From assembly GCF_015686655.1 (NCBI RefSeq), contig NZ_JADPMP010000002.1:248001-312000 (forward strand): 64,000 nt of DNA, given 5' to 3'. Below are positions 7,225-15,439 of this stretch, one piece after another (position 1 is the first letter of the stretch; the number at the start of each line of letters is the position of its first letter). The translations under genes and the position numbers were made by a program. This DNA is from Pontibacter sp. FD36. Its GTDB lineage: Bacteria > Bacteroidota > Bacteroidia > Cytophagales > Hymenobacteraceae. Under the pieces are notes generated by a model. It ran no database searches. It had not been told where the DNA came from and worked only from the letters and a program-made list of their open reading frames with translations.

Positions 7225-8343
7225 ATGGCTACTAAAGATTTACATGAGATTCCATTTGATGAAAGTACGATTGCCAAACTTGAAATCTTTGAAGACTACG
7301 CAGAAGCATGGATACCAACCTTTGTAATGCAGGGAAAACCAGTAATATGCATCTTTGACTTTTTTGCTGGAACTGGTTATGACAAGAATGGAGTGCCTGG
7401 TAGCCCGATAAGGTTATTAAGAAAAATACAGCAGCACTTACCTAATATCTTGGATAAAAAAGTCAAAATACACTTATATCTAAATGAATTTGAGCCAAAT
7501 AAGAAAGTACAGAAGAAATTTAATCAATTAAAGGAATCGTGTGGAGAGTTTCTTAAATCAAACAAAGAAATAGAAGATGTATTGAGTATTCATTATTTCA
7601 ATAAAGATTTTGAAACTATTTTTCCTTTGCTCTTACATCATATTAAGGTTTATCCATCATTAGTTTACCTTGACCAGAACGGTGTTAAGTTTCTTGCTCA
7701 CCGATATTTCTTAGAGTTAGAAAAAACTAAACAAACAGATTTTCTATACTTTGTTTCAGCATCCTATTTCTGGAGGTTTGGTGATACTCAAGAATTTAAG
7801 ATGCACATAGATATTGATATGGCTGAAGCAAAGAAAGACCCTTATAAGCTTATTCACAGAAACTTAATCAATCAGCTAAAGAAAAAGCTTCCTCTTCATA
7901 CAAAAGTAAAACTCTATCCTTACTCTCTCAAAAAGGGAGCGAATATACATGGCATAATTTTCGGAGCATCACATCAATTGGCTGTAGCAAAATTTCTTGG
8001 TATTGCATGGAGAAGAAATGAGTTGAATGGTGAAGCTAACTTTGATATTGATGATGATAATAAAAAAGACCAACTTGACCTATTTGAAAATAACAAGCTT
8101 AAAAAGTTAGATAACTTTAAGGAAAATGTAAGAAAGAAAGTACTTGCGAAAGAACTGACTAATAATGTTGAGGTGTTTAACTTCGCTTTAAATGAAGGAC
8201 ATATAGGCACCCATGCGGCAGATTGTTTGAAAGCAATGAAAAGGAAAGGTGAAATAAGCTATAATGGCACATCTCCGCTGGTTACTTATGAGAAAGTTCA
8301 TAAGGAGAAGAAGATAATAGGTTATACAATTGTGGGAGAATGA
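7225..8343 (+). CDS. tcmP: Three-Cys-motif partner protein TcmP
   Basis: This 372-residue protein matches the TcmP family, which occurs as the partner of three-cysteine DUF5131 (Gp37/Gp68) proteins. The N-terminal part has DFFAGTGYD (45-53), which resembles methyltransferase motif I for S-adenosylmethionine binding. VYLDQNGVKFL further on resembles motif IV. The C-terminal 70 residues look like a winged helix (NEGHIGTHAADCLKAMKRKGEI). The gene overlaps the DUF5131 gene by four bases (ATGA), so the two proteins are made together. The biochemical role of the pair is not established. A nucleic-acid modification function is plausible from the domain types. Confidence 0.8.
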   Translation: MATKDLHEIPFDESTIAKLEIFEDYAEAWIPTFVMQGKPVICIFDFFAGTGYDKNGVPGSPIRLLRKIQQHLPNILDKKVKIHLYLNEFEPNKKVQKKFNQLKESCGEFLKSNKEIEDVLSIHYFNKDFETIFPLLLHHIKVYPSLVYLDQNGVKFLAHRYFLELEKTKQTDFLYFVSASYFWRFGDTQEFKMHIDIDMAEAKKDPYKLIHRNLINQLKKKLPLHTKVKLYPYSLKKGANIHGIIFGASHQLAVAKFLGIAWRRNELNGEANFDIDDDNKKDQLDLFENNKLKKLDNFKENVRKKVLAKELTNNVEVFNFALNEGHIGTHAADCLKAMKRKGEISYNGTSPLVTYEKVHKEKKIIGYTIVGE

Positions 8344-9074
8344 AACAAAGTAAAATTGAATGGACAGAAGCGACTTGGAATCCCTCAGTAGGTTGTGATA
8401 AAGTTTCATCTGGATGTAAGTACTGTTACGCAGAAGTAATGGCTAAACGTTTGAAAGCTATGAAGGCGATAGGCTACGAGAACGGCTTTGATTTTACTAT
8501 TCTGCCAGACCGAATTGATGCACCATTGAAGGTTAAAAAGCCTACTAAGTTTTTTGTCAATTCCATGAGTGATTTGTTTCATGAAGACATGCCTGTGTCC
8601 TTTTTGGATAAAATTTTTGATACAATTGAAAGAACTCCCCACCATACTTATCAGATATTAACCAAGAGAGAAGAAAACTTAGAAAAATATTTTCAGGATA
8701 AAGCTGTTCCAGATAATGTATGGTTAGGTGTAACAGTTGAGGTCGCTAATAAGAAAAACCGAATAGATGTATTAAGAAGAATAGGTGCTAAAATCAGGTT
8801 TATCTCTATAGAACCACTGTTAGAAGACCTTGGAGAATTAGATTTGACAGATATACATTGGGTGATTGTAGGTGGTGAAAGCGGAGCCAAAGCAAGACCT
8901 ATGAAACAAGAATGGGCAATTGAAGTTAAAAAGCAATGTGAAAAACAGAAAGTGTCGTTTTTCTTCAAACAATGGGGTACATGGGGGGAAGATGGAATGA
9001 AACGAAGTAAAAAAAACAATGGCAGATTGTTGTTAGGTAGAGAATGGAATGGAGAACCCTCCCATATTGAATAG
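8340..9074 (+). CDS. DUF5131 (phage Gp37/Gp68) three-Cys-motif protein, radical-SAM-like
   Basis: The 244-residue product has the family opening IEWTEATWNPSVGCDKVSSG with Cys19, Cys26 and Cys29 (C-x6-C-x2-C), followed by CYAEVMAKR. The motif probably binds an iron-sulfur cluster as in radical SAM enzymes, although the spacing is not the classical C-x3-C-x2-C. Other family marks are FFVNSMSDLFHEDMP, YQILTKR and WVIVGGESGAKARPM. It is coupled to TcmP by an ATGA overlap. This pair is widespread in phages and mobile elements. The reaction is unknown to me, and base modification or repair of nucleic acid is a guess. Confidence 0.85.
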   Translation: MKQSKIEWTEATWNPSVGCDKVSSGCKYCYAEVMAKRLKAMKAIGYENGFDFTILPDRIDAPLKVKKPTKFFVNSMSDLFHEDMPVSFLDKIFDTIERTPHHTYQILTKREENLEKYFQDKAVPDNVWLGVTVEVANKKNRIDVLRRIGAKIRFISIEPLLEDLGELDLTDIHWVIVGGESGAKARPMKQEWAIEVKKQCEKQKVSFFFKQWGTWGEDGMKRSKKNNGRLLLGREWNGEPSHIE

Positions 9075-9190
9075 TTTGTTTTTATTTATTAGTTAATGTT
9101 TTAATATAAGCCACGAACAGATGGGCAGTTAGCTAAATTATTAGATAATTTAAAACACATATCAAATCTGAATATTTTCACTCCATCTTA

Positions 9191-9481
9191 TTAATTCATT
9201 GACACCAGTTCCACTTCTACTGTGTAGCTGCTTAGAAAATAAATTGTACCACCGAACTCAGCGGTATCATATACACAAGCCTTCATATCCAGGATATCAT
9301 AATTCTCTGGCTCCTTCACTTGGTCTAATGCATTTAGAACTTCCTCTACAAGCCTATCCTTGGCGCATAGGATACCGCATTTATGCATCATCTTAGGCTC
9401 TATTTTGAATCGGATATGGAAGGTGGCTATGTCATTTACATACTCATAAACATCATCTTCAAATTCTTGCTGTTCTTCCAT
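9191..9481 (-). CDS. Small hypothetical protein
   Basis: A 96-residue acidic protein with alternating hydrophobic strands (ATFHIRFKI, GGTIYFLSSYTVEVELV) and no recognised motif. It is transcribed toward the DUF5131 gene and divergently from the small gene at 9587, with only 105 bases between the two starts. It may be a small regulatory or accessory protein of the element. The open frame and codon use look genuine but no function can be assigned. Confidence 0.5.
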   Translation of the reverse strand: MEEQQEFEDDVYEYVNDIATFHIRFKIEPKMMHKCGILCAKDRLVEEVLNALDQVKEPENYDILDMKACVYDTAEFGGTIYFLSSYTVEVELVSMN

Positions 9482-9586
9482 AGTTCGGCTGTTTTAGAGT
9501 ATATATCCATCTTGGACATGGCTGTGCTTCAGCATAGGCATACACGAGTTTGATATATACTTTGTATAAAATAGACAAACAATACT

Positions 9587-9805
9587 ATGCCACGATTTAC
9601 AGAAGAAGAAGTAGAGAGATATGTTGACCAATTCTTTGAACAGCTACCAGATAACCAAGATTATCAATCAGACCGTGTTAGGGGAGCAGTCTATTTTGCT
9701 CTTACATGTGACCAGTTCAGAGAGGAAATAGCAGAACCTATGTTAGACGTTAAGCGAATTTTAGCACAAGCTGAAGAGTATATTCAGAGCAAGATTGAAG
9801 AATGA
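9587..9805 (+). CDS. Small hypothetical acidic protein
   Basis: A 72-residue, strongly acidic helical protein (FTEEEVERYVDQFFEQLPDN at the start, QAEEYIQSKIEE at the end). No family is recognised. The upstream region has a TATACTTTG stretch that approaches the Bacteroidetes -7 box. It is divergent from the gene at 9481. The 259 bases that follow, up to the RES gene, contain no frame or structure that I can support. Confidence 0.5.
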   Translation: MPRFTEEEVERYVDQFFEQLPDNQDYQSDRVRGAVYFALTCDQFREEIAEPMLDVKRILAQAEEYIQSKIEE

Positions 9806-10064
9806 TTATATGTGCCTTCCTGTGTTGCTCTGTTGTTCTACAGGTTATAATGATGGTTATATTGATATTTGTTAAACAAAGCTGGTGTTGCAACTGAAAT
9901 TATTATATTGTATTAGCAAAATGTTATGGAGGATGACATTGTGATAGTGGTTAAAACATTAATAAACTTAAGAATGAGCAAACAAGACCACTTCTATACA
10001 TAGTGACAATAATTTTGAGTTTACCCTATACTATTGAATGCCATCATTTTAGACCAGTACATTA

Positions 10065-11225
10065 ATGATTGACAAAATCGCCAATAACGAGACAAATAAA
10101 GAAGAACTGAACCTACATCCTACTAAGGACATCTTGGAGAAATTAAACTATTACCGTTCATTGTTCGGCAAAGTTCAAGACTTGACAGATGATGAATTTG
10201 ATAATCTCAAACAGGATGTAGCAAAATTCTTTAATTTAAAAATTGGAGGCAACACACAAGACCCACCACAGCGACTTGTTAGAATATCAAATAACAATAA
10301 AATTTTAGCTGCACAGGGAAAAGAGTTGAGTTATCTAACGGATATTTCCCAATTACTTGCTCCACCAATTCAACATTGTGGATTTGGGCGATGTAATATT
10401 CCCAAACAACAGGTGCTATATTGTGCTACAACTGAAGCAGGTGCCTATTGGGAAATAAAACCGAAGCATGGTGACGTAATTACTCTTTCGCACTATGAAT
10501 TGAAGCCGAATGCAAAAGTGAATTGTGTTATTGTTACGAGAGACAAAACTGCAAATCCTGAAATTCAGCATCAGCTACAAGAGGTGTACTATATTTTAGA
10601 AGACTTTTTCGTAGATGCATACAGTTTGGAGGTTGATAGAAGCAGACCAAGAGACTATCTTTTCAGTGCATTGTTGTCGTCAGAGCAGTTATTTTATCCA
10701 GTCGTTGCAGATAACAATTTTGAAGCTATCATATATCCGAGTGTCCAGAAGAAAAAGTTCGGAGACAACTTTGCAATTAGAAATGAATTAATACTTGAAC
10801 GTTACAATCTCATTGGTGTTGAAACACGCTTTATTCTTGACGAGTATGAAAATCTTGACCCTGCATCAGACGAGGTAACTACAGACCAAGTTATTGGGTC
10901 TTTTGGAACAACTGAATTTGACTTTAAGACAGGGGAAATTCTATACAACGAAAAAGCGGATGAAATCTTTAAATTATTTAGAATGATTCAAACTGGACCA
11001 AATAAGCAGGTCCGATACGAGCATGAGGGTATTCCTAAAAACTTAGCATTTAATTTGTCACCTAAGAAGGGGGAAAAGTTGAAGGAAAACACAGTAGTTT
11101 CGAAAATTGGAAGAAATGATAGAATAAATGTTGTCTATCAAAATGGAACTCGCAAAGACAATATAAAATATAAAACAGTAAAAGACGATATAATTAGTGG
11201 CAAGTGTAGAGTCGCAAATTATTAA
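10065..11225 (+). CDS. RES domain-containing protein with C-terminal extension
   Basis: This 386-residue protein contains an Arg-Glu-Ser (RES) domain. The three namesake residues appear in order: Arg73 in QRLVRIS, Glu124 in TTEAGAYWE after FGRCN and VLYCA, and Ser226 in YPSVQKKKFGDNFAI. RES proteins are related to ADP-ribosyltransferases, and the Xre-RES toxins degrade NAD+. A helical N-terminal segment of about 65 residues precedes the domain. The last 35 residues (IGRNDRINVVYQNGTRKDNI...) look like a separate small beta module. No Xre antitoxin is adjacent, so it may act as an abortive-infection effector sensed by another route. That role is an inference. Confidence 0.72.
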   Translation: MIDKIANNETNKEELNLHPTKDILEKLNYYRSLFGKVQDLTDDEFDNLKQDVAKFFNLKIGGNTQDPPQRLVRISNNNKILAAQGKELSYLTDISQLLAPPIQHCGFGRCNIPKQQVLYCATTEAGAYWEIKPKHGDVITLSHYELKPNAKVNCVIVTRDKTANPEIQHQLQEVYYILEDFFVDAYSLEVDRSRPRDYLFSALLSSEQLFYPVVADNNFEAIIYPSVQKKKFGDNFAIRNELILERYNLIGVETRFILDEYENLDPASDEVTTDQVIGSFGTTEFDFKTGEILYNEKADEIFKLFRMIQTGPNKQVRYEHEGIPKNLAFNLSPKKGEKLKENTVVSKIGRNDRINVVYQNGTRKDNIKYKTVKDDIISGKCRVANY

Positions 11226-11319
11226 AGCAACATGTAACAAAGTACAGACTTAGTTTGGCTGCGCTTAATTCACCTCATATAACAGTTATTTAAATCATAT
11301 ACATTGCTGACAAAAATAT

Positions 11320-12153
11320 GTGATGAATAGTATATACCTTAAACTGCTGACAAGTAAGATTGAAGCATTCATTAAAGACTTTCATTCTTCTAAAGATATT
11401 TTTGAAGACATAACTAAACGCAATAAACTTATTCATGCTGGTGAGTTTGGTATGTGCCGTGAAAGAATATGTAATGAATTGATTCAGTTTACTATCCCAA
11501 GTAAGTATAAAATAGATACTGGTTTTCTTTTAAACTCTAATGATGAAGTTTCATCACAGTGTGATATAGTAGTATATGACAGCAACAATACACCTTTCAT
11601 ACAAAATGGTTATGAAAATAGGTTTTTTCCTGTTGAACCTATTATAGCAATCGGAGAAATAAAATCTAAGTTATCTGTTGCATCCTTAGGTGATGCTTGT
11701 GTTAAACTTGCTCGGAACAAAAGAATAAAGCAGGTTAATAAGGTATTCTGTGTTAATAACGGCAACAAAAGAAGCTTTCAACCTAACATAGACTGTCATG
11801 ACACATTATTTTCTTTCATAATCTGTGAAGAGATTGAATCCTTTCACCCTGATAAAGCAATGAGAAGTTTAAATAAGGTGTATGAGGAAAATGATTTAGA
11901 ATACGAGTATAGACATAATGTGATTTTGAGTATCAAAGATGGCATATTGGGATATAAGAACCAGTTTACCGATTTGCCCAATGAGATTCCACCAGGTCAA
12001 TTTATGTATATGCCTTCGTTTCTTAAGAAGGATTTCGAAAATATGTACTATAACAAAGGAGCAATAAAAAACATGATTTATTTGTTGTCTTCATTATCAA
12101 ATTTCAGCATGAATGTAAATATCTATTATCCTGAACCTTCATCCTATACATGA
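11320..12153 (+). CDS. DUF6602 family protein, PD-(D/E)XK nuclease-like
   Basis: The 277-residue product resembles DUF6602 proteins. The pattern HAGEFGMCRERICNELIQF (39-57), then CDIVVYD with Asp82 and GEIKSKL with Glu113-x-Lys115, matches the core of a PD-(D/E)XK nuclease fold. The family is common near restriction and abortive-infection genes, but its target is unknown to me. It sits between the RES protein and the DUF2971 protein in the same direction, with gaps of 94 and 65 bases. The three could form one transcription unit. A structural prediction would confirm the nuclease core. Confidence 0.68.
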   Translation: MMNSIYLKLLTSKIEAFIKDFHSSKDIFEDITKRNKLIHAGEFGMCRERICNELIQFTIPSKYKIDTGFLLNSNDEVSSQCDIVVYDSNNTPFIQNGYENRFFPVEPIIAIGEIKSKLSVASLGDACVKLARNKRIKQVNKVFCVNNGNKRSFQPNIDCHDTLFSFIICEEIESFHPDKAMRSLNKVYEENDLEYEYRHNVILSIKDGILGYKNQFTDLPNEIPPGQFMYMPSFLKKDFENMYYNKGAIKNMIYLLSSLSNFSMNVNIYYPEPSSYT

Positions 12154-12218
12154 AGCATTCACATTCTACTGCATCTATGATGTTATCTACGCTTTACCTG
12201 TTATAAGCCACTTTATAA

Positions 12219-13154
12219 ATGAAAATATTTAAATATCTGAGTCCCGAAAGGATTGATGTTTTAGAAAATCAAGTATTGAGATTTACTCAAGCCAATTATT
12301 TGAACGACCCGTTTGAGCATCTGCCGTTTGTTTCTCAATTAGTTGATGAGGCTTATACTGAGAAACTGTACAATGAGAACATCAACCCGATTCTACAGCA
12401 GTTTGCGAACAGGAAGCTATGCATTAACGACATTCCAGAAGAATTAAGAGATGCTGTTCCAGATAATGTAAAGGAGGAAGTGTTTAGTTACTCGATGGAA
12501 GAAGCAATGAATTTAATACCAGCATTTCACCCAAAAAATCTTTTAAACCTTTTTACAAAGGAGGGTAAAGAATTAGGAGTAGACTATTCGTCTCTATTGA
12601 AAGATAGCTGGAACAATAGATTTGGTGTCTTAAGTCTTACTAAAAGTTGTGACAACTTAACTATGTGGTCTCACTATTCAAGAAGCCACGAGGGTTTTGT
12701 AATAGAGTTTGATTCCTCAAACGAGTACTTCAATAGTGGTAAAAATAAAGGAGGTGCAGTAGGGAAGCTTCAAGAAATCAAGTACACAAAAGTAAGACCT
12801 AAACTGACCCTTATTGATTCAAAGTTAGGTGAAAACGAGCTATTAGGATTCTTTATTGAAAACATCTTACTAACCAAAAGCATTCATTGGGAATATGAGG
12901 AAGAAGTACGCTTAATTCAGAGTTTATCTGACTCAGATAAAACATTAACTTATAATGAACAAGAGATACATCTTTTTGGGTTTGATTCTTCAGCAGTAAA
13001 ATCTGTTTTCTTAGGTGTCAACATTCACGATATTCTCAAGAACAAAATACTCCAAACGCTTACTGAACACCGATATAATCATGTTAACATCTACCAGGGA
13101 AAGTTAAGTCAATCAGAATATAAAGTAGAGTTTAAACGTATGACTATCTCATAA
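12219..13154 (+). CDS. DUF2971 domain protein
   Basis: This 311-residue protein has the DUF2971 outline: an opening IFKYLSPERIDVLENQVLRF, then RFTQANYLNDPFE, GVLSLTKSCDNLTMWSHYS (about 140-160) and EGFVIEFDSS. A terminal part contains the EEEVRLIQ stretch. Members are found in many genomes and often in defence islands, and no activity is established. The start codon at 12219 follows the DUF6602 stop by 65 bases. The gene ends at a possible hairpin shared with the convergent gene at 13212. Confidence 0.8.
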   Translation: MKIFKYLSPERIDVLENQVLRFTQANYLNDPFEHLPFVSQLVDEAYTEKLYNENINPILQQFANRKLCINDIPEELRDAVPDNVKEEVFSYSMEEAMNLIPAFHPKNLLNLFTKEGKELGVDYSSLLKDSWNNRFGVLSLTKSCDNLTMWSHYSRSHEGFVIEFDSSNEYFNSGKNKGGAVGKLQEIKYTKVRPKLTLIDSKLGENELLGFFIENILLTKSIHWEYEEEVRLIQSLSDSDKTLTYNEQEIHLFGFDSSAVKSVFLGVNIHDILKNKILQTLTEHRYNHVNIYQGKLSQSEYKVEFKRMTIS

Positions 13155-13156
13155 TA

Positions 13157-13200
13157 CTGGTGCATAAGCCTTACTCTACAACAATCCTCTCATGCACCAG
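13157..13200. terminator. Possible bidirectional terminator with a long loop
   Basis: CTGGTGCAT (13157-13165) and ATGCACCAG (13192-13200) are perfectly complementary around a 26-base loop. They lie between two convergent stop codons. There is no strong U-run, so the call is tentative. Confidence 0.4.
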
Positions 13201-13211
13201 GTATAATGATA

Positions 13212-13958
13212 TCATCTGCTATATGGAAATTCGTCAAAACCTAAGACGATTTTGTTCTTCGTTACATTCATCACTATAGAGGTGTCAATAAGGTTGATAG
13301 AGATGGCATAGGGTGTAAGCTGAACGGCTGCGTTTTCATCTAAATACTTATAAACACAGACATGTAATTTGTCCTTATGCTCCCCTTTTAGCTGTTCAAA
13401 TTCGTCTATTGTCCATCTGATTTGCTTTTCTAATTCTGCTGCTTCCCACTTATAATCAAAAATTAAGTCGCTGATGGTATCGCTTTTAATTAGCGTAATT
13501 CTATAAGTGTTATCTCGGGTATCATACTCGTATATAGTGGTATCCAGGTTGTGGCTGATAACTTTGAAGTTGAGGCTATTGAAGATACTTCCCATCTCAC
13601 ATAGGTCGCACTCAAACATATTTCCACCAGATACGCAATTACAAACAGAGTTTAATGGCACAGAACACTCAATTAGCCATTTATCATTTTTATCCATCGG
13701 CTCTTCCAGTAGTTCCAGGTTTATCCAAACATACTCATTGTTGTCTTTTATTGCAGGTGCCAATTTATCTGACGTATAGGGAAAAATATGGAGGTAAATA
13801 GCTTCTGATTTCCTACCGTTTGAACCGTGTAAACCATACCTATCAGATGTCTTGTCATAGGTCTTCTTTATCTCTAAGCTGTTGCTTTTGTATAGCACTT
13901 CGTTATTTAATATGTGTTCCATTGATTTCTTCTTTTTACTATATATCAGAATAGTCAA
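13212..13958 (-). CDS. Hypothetical protein with a cysteine cluster
   Basis: A 248-residue protein with no family I recognise. It has four cysteines in a short stretch (CNCVSGGNMFECDLCEMG) that could bind a metal. The regular strand pattern and acidic composition suggest a soluble cytoplasmic protein. Translation could begin at the ATG used here (MTILIYSKKKKSM) or at the methionine 12 codons downstream (MEHILNNEVLY). It is convergent with the DUF2971 gene and divergent from the small DNA-binding gene at 14018. Confidence 0.55.
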   Translation of the reverse strand: MTILIYSKKKKSMEHILNNEVLYKSNSLEIKKTYDKTSDRYGLHGSNGRKSEAIYLHIFPYTSDKLAPAIKDNNEYVWINLELLEEPMDKNDKWLIECSVPLNSVCNCVSGGNMFECDLCEMGSIFNSLNFKVISHNLDTTIYEYDTRDNTYRITLIKSDTISDLIFDYKWEAAELEKQIRWTIDEFEQLKGEHKDKLHVCVYKYLDENAAVQLTPYAISINLIDTSIVMNVTKNKIVLGFDEFPYSR

Positions 13959-14017
13959 GGCTGGTAGAGAAGGGGAGAAGTGTACTTTTTAGATATATAT
14001 CTTAAAAGATAATTAAG

Positions 14018-14182
14018 ATGAAATCAGTTACAGTTAAGGTTAGCAGGGCAGTAAGCGAGCAGCTTGATTTGCTCAAAATCATAGCTTCTCGTAAATACAA
14101 TGCTCGATTTTCAAAAGGTAAATTGATTGCTATTTCTCTCAAGAACCTTCAAAAAATAATGAATGAGAAGGACGAACAGTAG
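14018..14182 (+). CDS. Very small ribbon-helix-helix-like protein
   Basis: A 54-residue frame begins at the ATG at 14018 and ends at the TAG at 14180-14182. The product opens MKSVTVKVSRAVSEQLDLLK, then has a basic segment and a second helix, like a compact ribbon-helix-helix protein. It resembles the opening of the protein at 6123-6311 (VTVVRVNTATREKLNRL). It overlaps, or lies 16 bases before, the next gene depending on that gene's start, so the two are likely co-transcribed. A regulator or antitoxin role is possible but unproven. Confidence 0.5.
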   Translation: MKSVTVKVSRAVSEQLDLLKIIASRKYNARFSKGKLIAISLKNLQKIMNEKDEQ

Positions 14183-14198
14183 TGGCTACCAAAATCCT

Positions 14199-14513
14199 AT
14201 GCTGTTCAACCATGAGGAAAATTTGTATGAACTGGATGTACCCCAAAAACTGGAAGTACAAACCGAACATGGAGTTTATGAAATCGTTGTGAATAGTATT
14301 ATCAAAGAAAAACCTAATCTATTTAACTGTGTTACGAGTTACGAAGACTATGACTATGTTTTGGAGCAGTTTGTAAAAAATCAGAGTCATATCTTCGATT
14401 CTCCTATAAAAGTGTTGGTGCTATATTACGACCAGGAGCAGGAATGGCATGCTACATTAGCGTTATATGTGAGCGTACTAAAAATCGGTGATGTGTATTT
14501 TAGTTTGGAATAA
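14199..14513 (+). CDS. Small hypothetical protein after the mini DNA-binding gene
   Basis: This is a roughly 104-residue protein (MLFNHEENLYELDVPQKLEV at the start). A longer start at 14163 would add 12 residues and overlap the upstream gene by 20 bases. It is acidic, rich in beta strands and tyrosine (IKVLVLYYDQEQEWHATLAL), and matches no family I know. Pairing of a tiny DNA-binding protein with a small downstream protein has the look of a toxin-antitoxin pair, but no toxin fold is evident. Confidence 0.5.
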   Translation: MLFNHEENLYELDVPQKLEVQTEHGVYEIVVNSIIKEKPNLFNCVTSYEDYDYVLEQFVKNQSHIFDSPIKVLVLYYDQEQEWHATLALYVSVLKIGDVYFSLE

Positions 14514-14647
14514 AACAACTCTAAATCAGTGAATTCAGGCACGCCAGCTTTTTGATTAGAAAGTAGGATACACCTTCATAATGAAGATTACTTTGTTAAG
14601 TATATGAATGTTACTAAGGTATTTTTAAAGTCGCAAAAAGCACTAAA

Positions 14648-15421
14648 CTAACTTTCTTCTCTGTTTATTTTGAAACTATGACCGCTAAACTTAAAATGAT
14701 ATTTACCAATCTCATTCAGAAAATTTTTAATTTCAATATCTTCTTCTGAAACAATTTTAGTGTAATCATTTAAGCTGATTTCTCTTAAATAGGCTGAAAT
14801 GTTTAGATAATGATTTAAGGATTTTATAACCAAACTTATTTCTTTTGGAACAGACGTTTCATTTATGTTTTCGAATAGATGATTATGTCTAAGTGTTTTA
14901 CTTGGTCTGTCCGTACAATGACCATGCGCATATTTATTTCTCCAAGAAGTTAACATTCTTATTCCTTCATATGGAGACTTGCTCTTTATAGACTTATTAG
15001 TTAAGGATATTGCTAATAATTGTAGTTTTTCAGGTGGGCTTAGCTTTTCTACAACCTCAGCGACATCATTATCTAAATTATAAACTATCATTTTATTCAG
15101 CTTATCTTCAAGATGGATTGAAGACATAAAAATAGCAAGTTCACATTTCAGTTTAATTTTCTGCTCTATATACCACTGAGGTTCTAATATTGACCAAATT
15201 TCTAATTCTGTTTCTTTGGATATTTTACCTTTCAGTTTTGCATAGTTTTCCTGACAATATATTTCATACTCCTGTTCTGCCTTGGGATGAACGTACAGGA
15301 AAGCCTCCAAATAGTTTACTAATTCTTTTATAGCATCAACAAGTTGGTAATTAACCAAAGAAGAACGCCAGTATGGAGGTGGCATTTTTAAATGATTGAC
15401 AGGAGTTTGGTCAGAATTCAT
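14648..15421 (-). CDS. HEPN-like protein linked to the EcoRI-type MTase and DUF262-HNH genes
   Basis: The 257-residue, mostly helical protein contains SWRNKYAHGH (159-168), in which Arg161 and His166 form the RxxxxH motif of HEPN ribonucleases, with a further His168. The surrounding segments (CELAIFMSSIHLEDKL and LQLLAISLTNKSI) fit the helical bundle of HEPN or MAE_28990-like proteins. It follows the DUF262-HNH gene by 18 bases on the same strand and closes the operon. An RNase effector or a structural HEPN subunit are both possible. The motif alone is not proof. Confidence 0.5.
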   Translation of the reverse strand: MNSDQTPVNHLKMPPPYWRSSLVNYQLVDAIKELVNYLEAFLYVHPKAEQEYEIYCQENYAKLKGKISKETELEIWSILEPQWYIEQKIKLKCELAIFMSSIHLEDKLNKMIVYNLDNDVAEVVEKLSPPEKLQLLAISLTNKSIKSKSPYEGIRMLTSWRNKYAHGHCTDRPSKTLRHNHLFENINETSVPKEISLVIKSLNHYLNISAYLREISLNDYTKIVSEEDIEIKNFLNEIGKYHFKFSGHSFKINREES

Positions 15422-15439
15422 AAATGGATTTTATGGCTT

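Noticed and set aside
9191..9805. Toxin-antitoxin pair from the two small divergent genes
   Set aside because: Divergent genes with no known toxin or antitoxin motif; the evidence is too weak.
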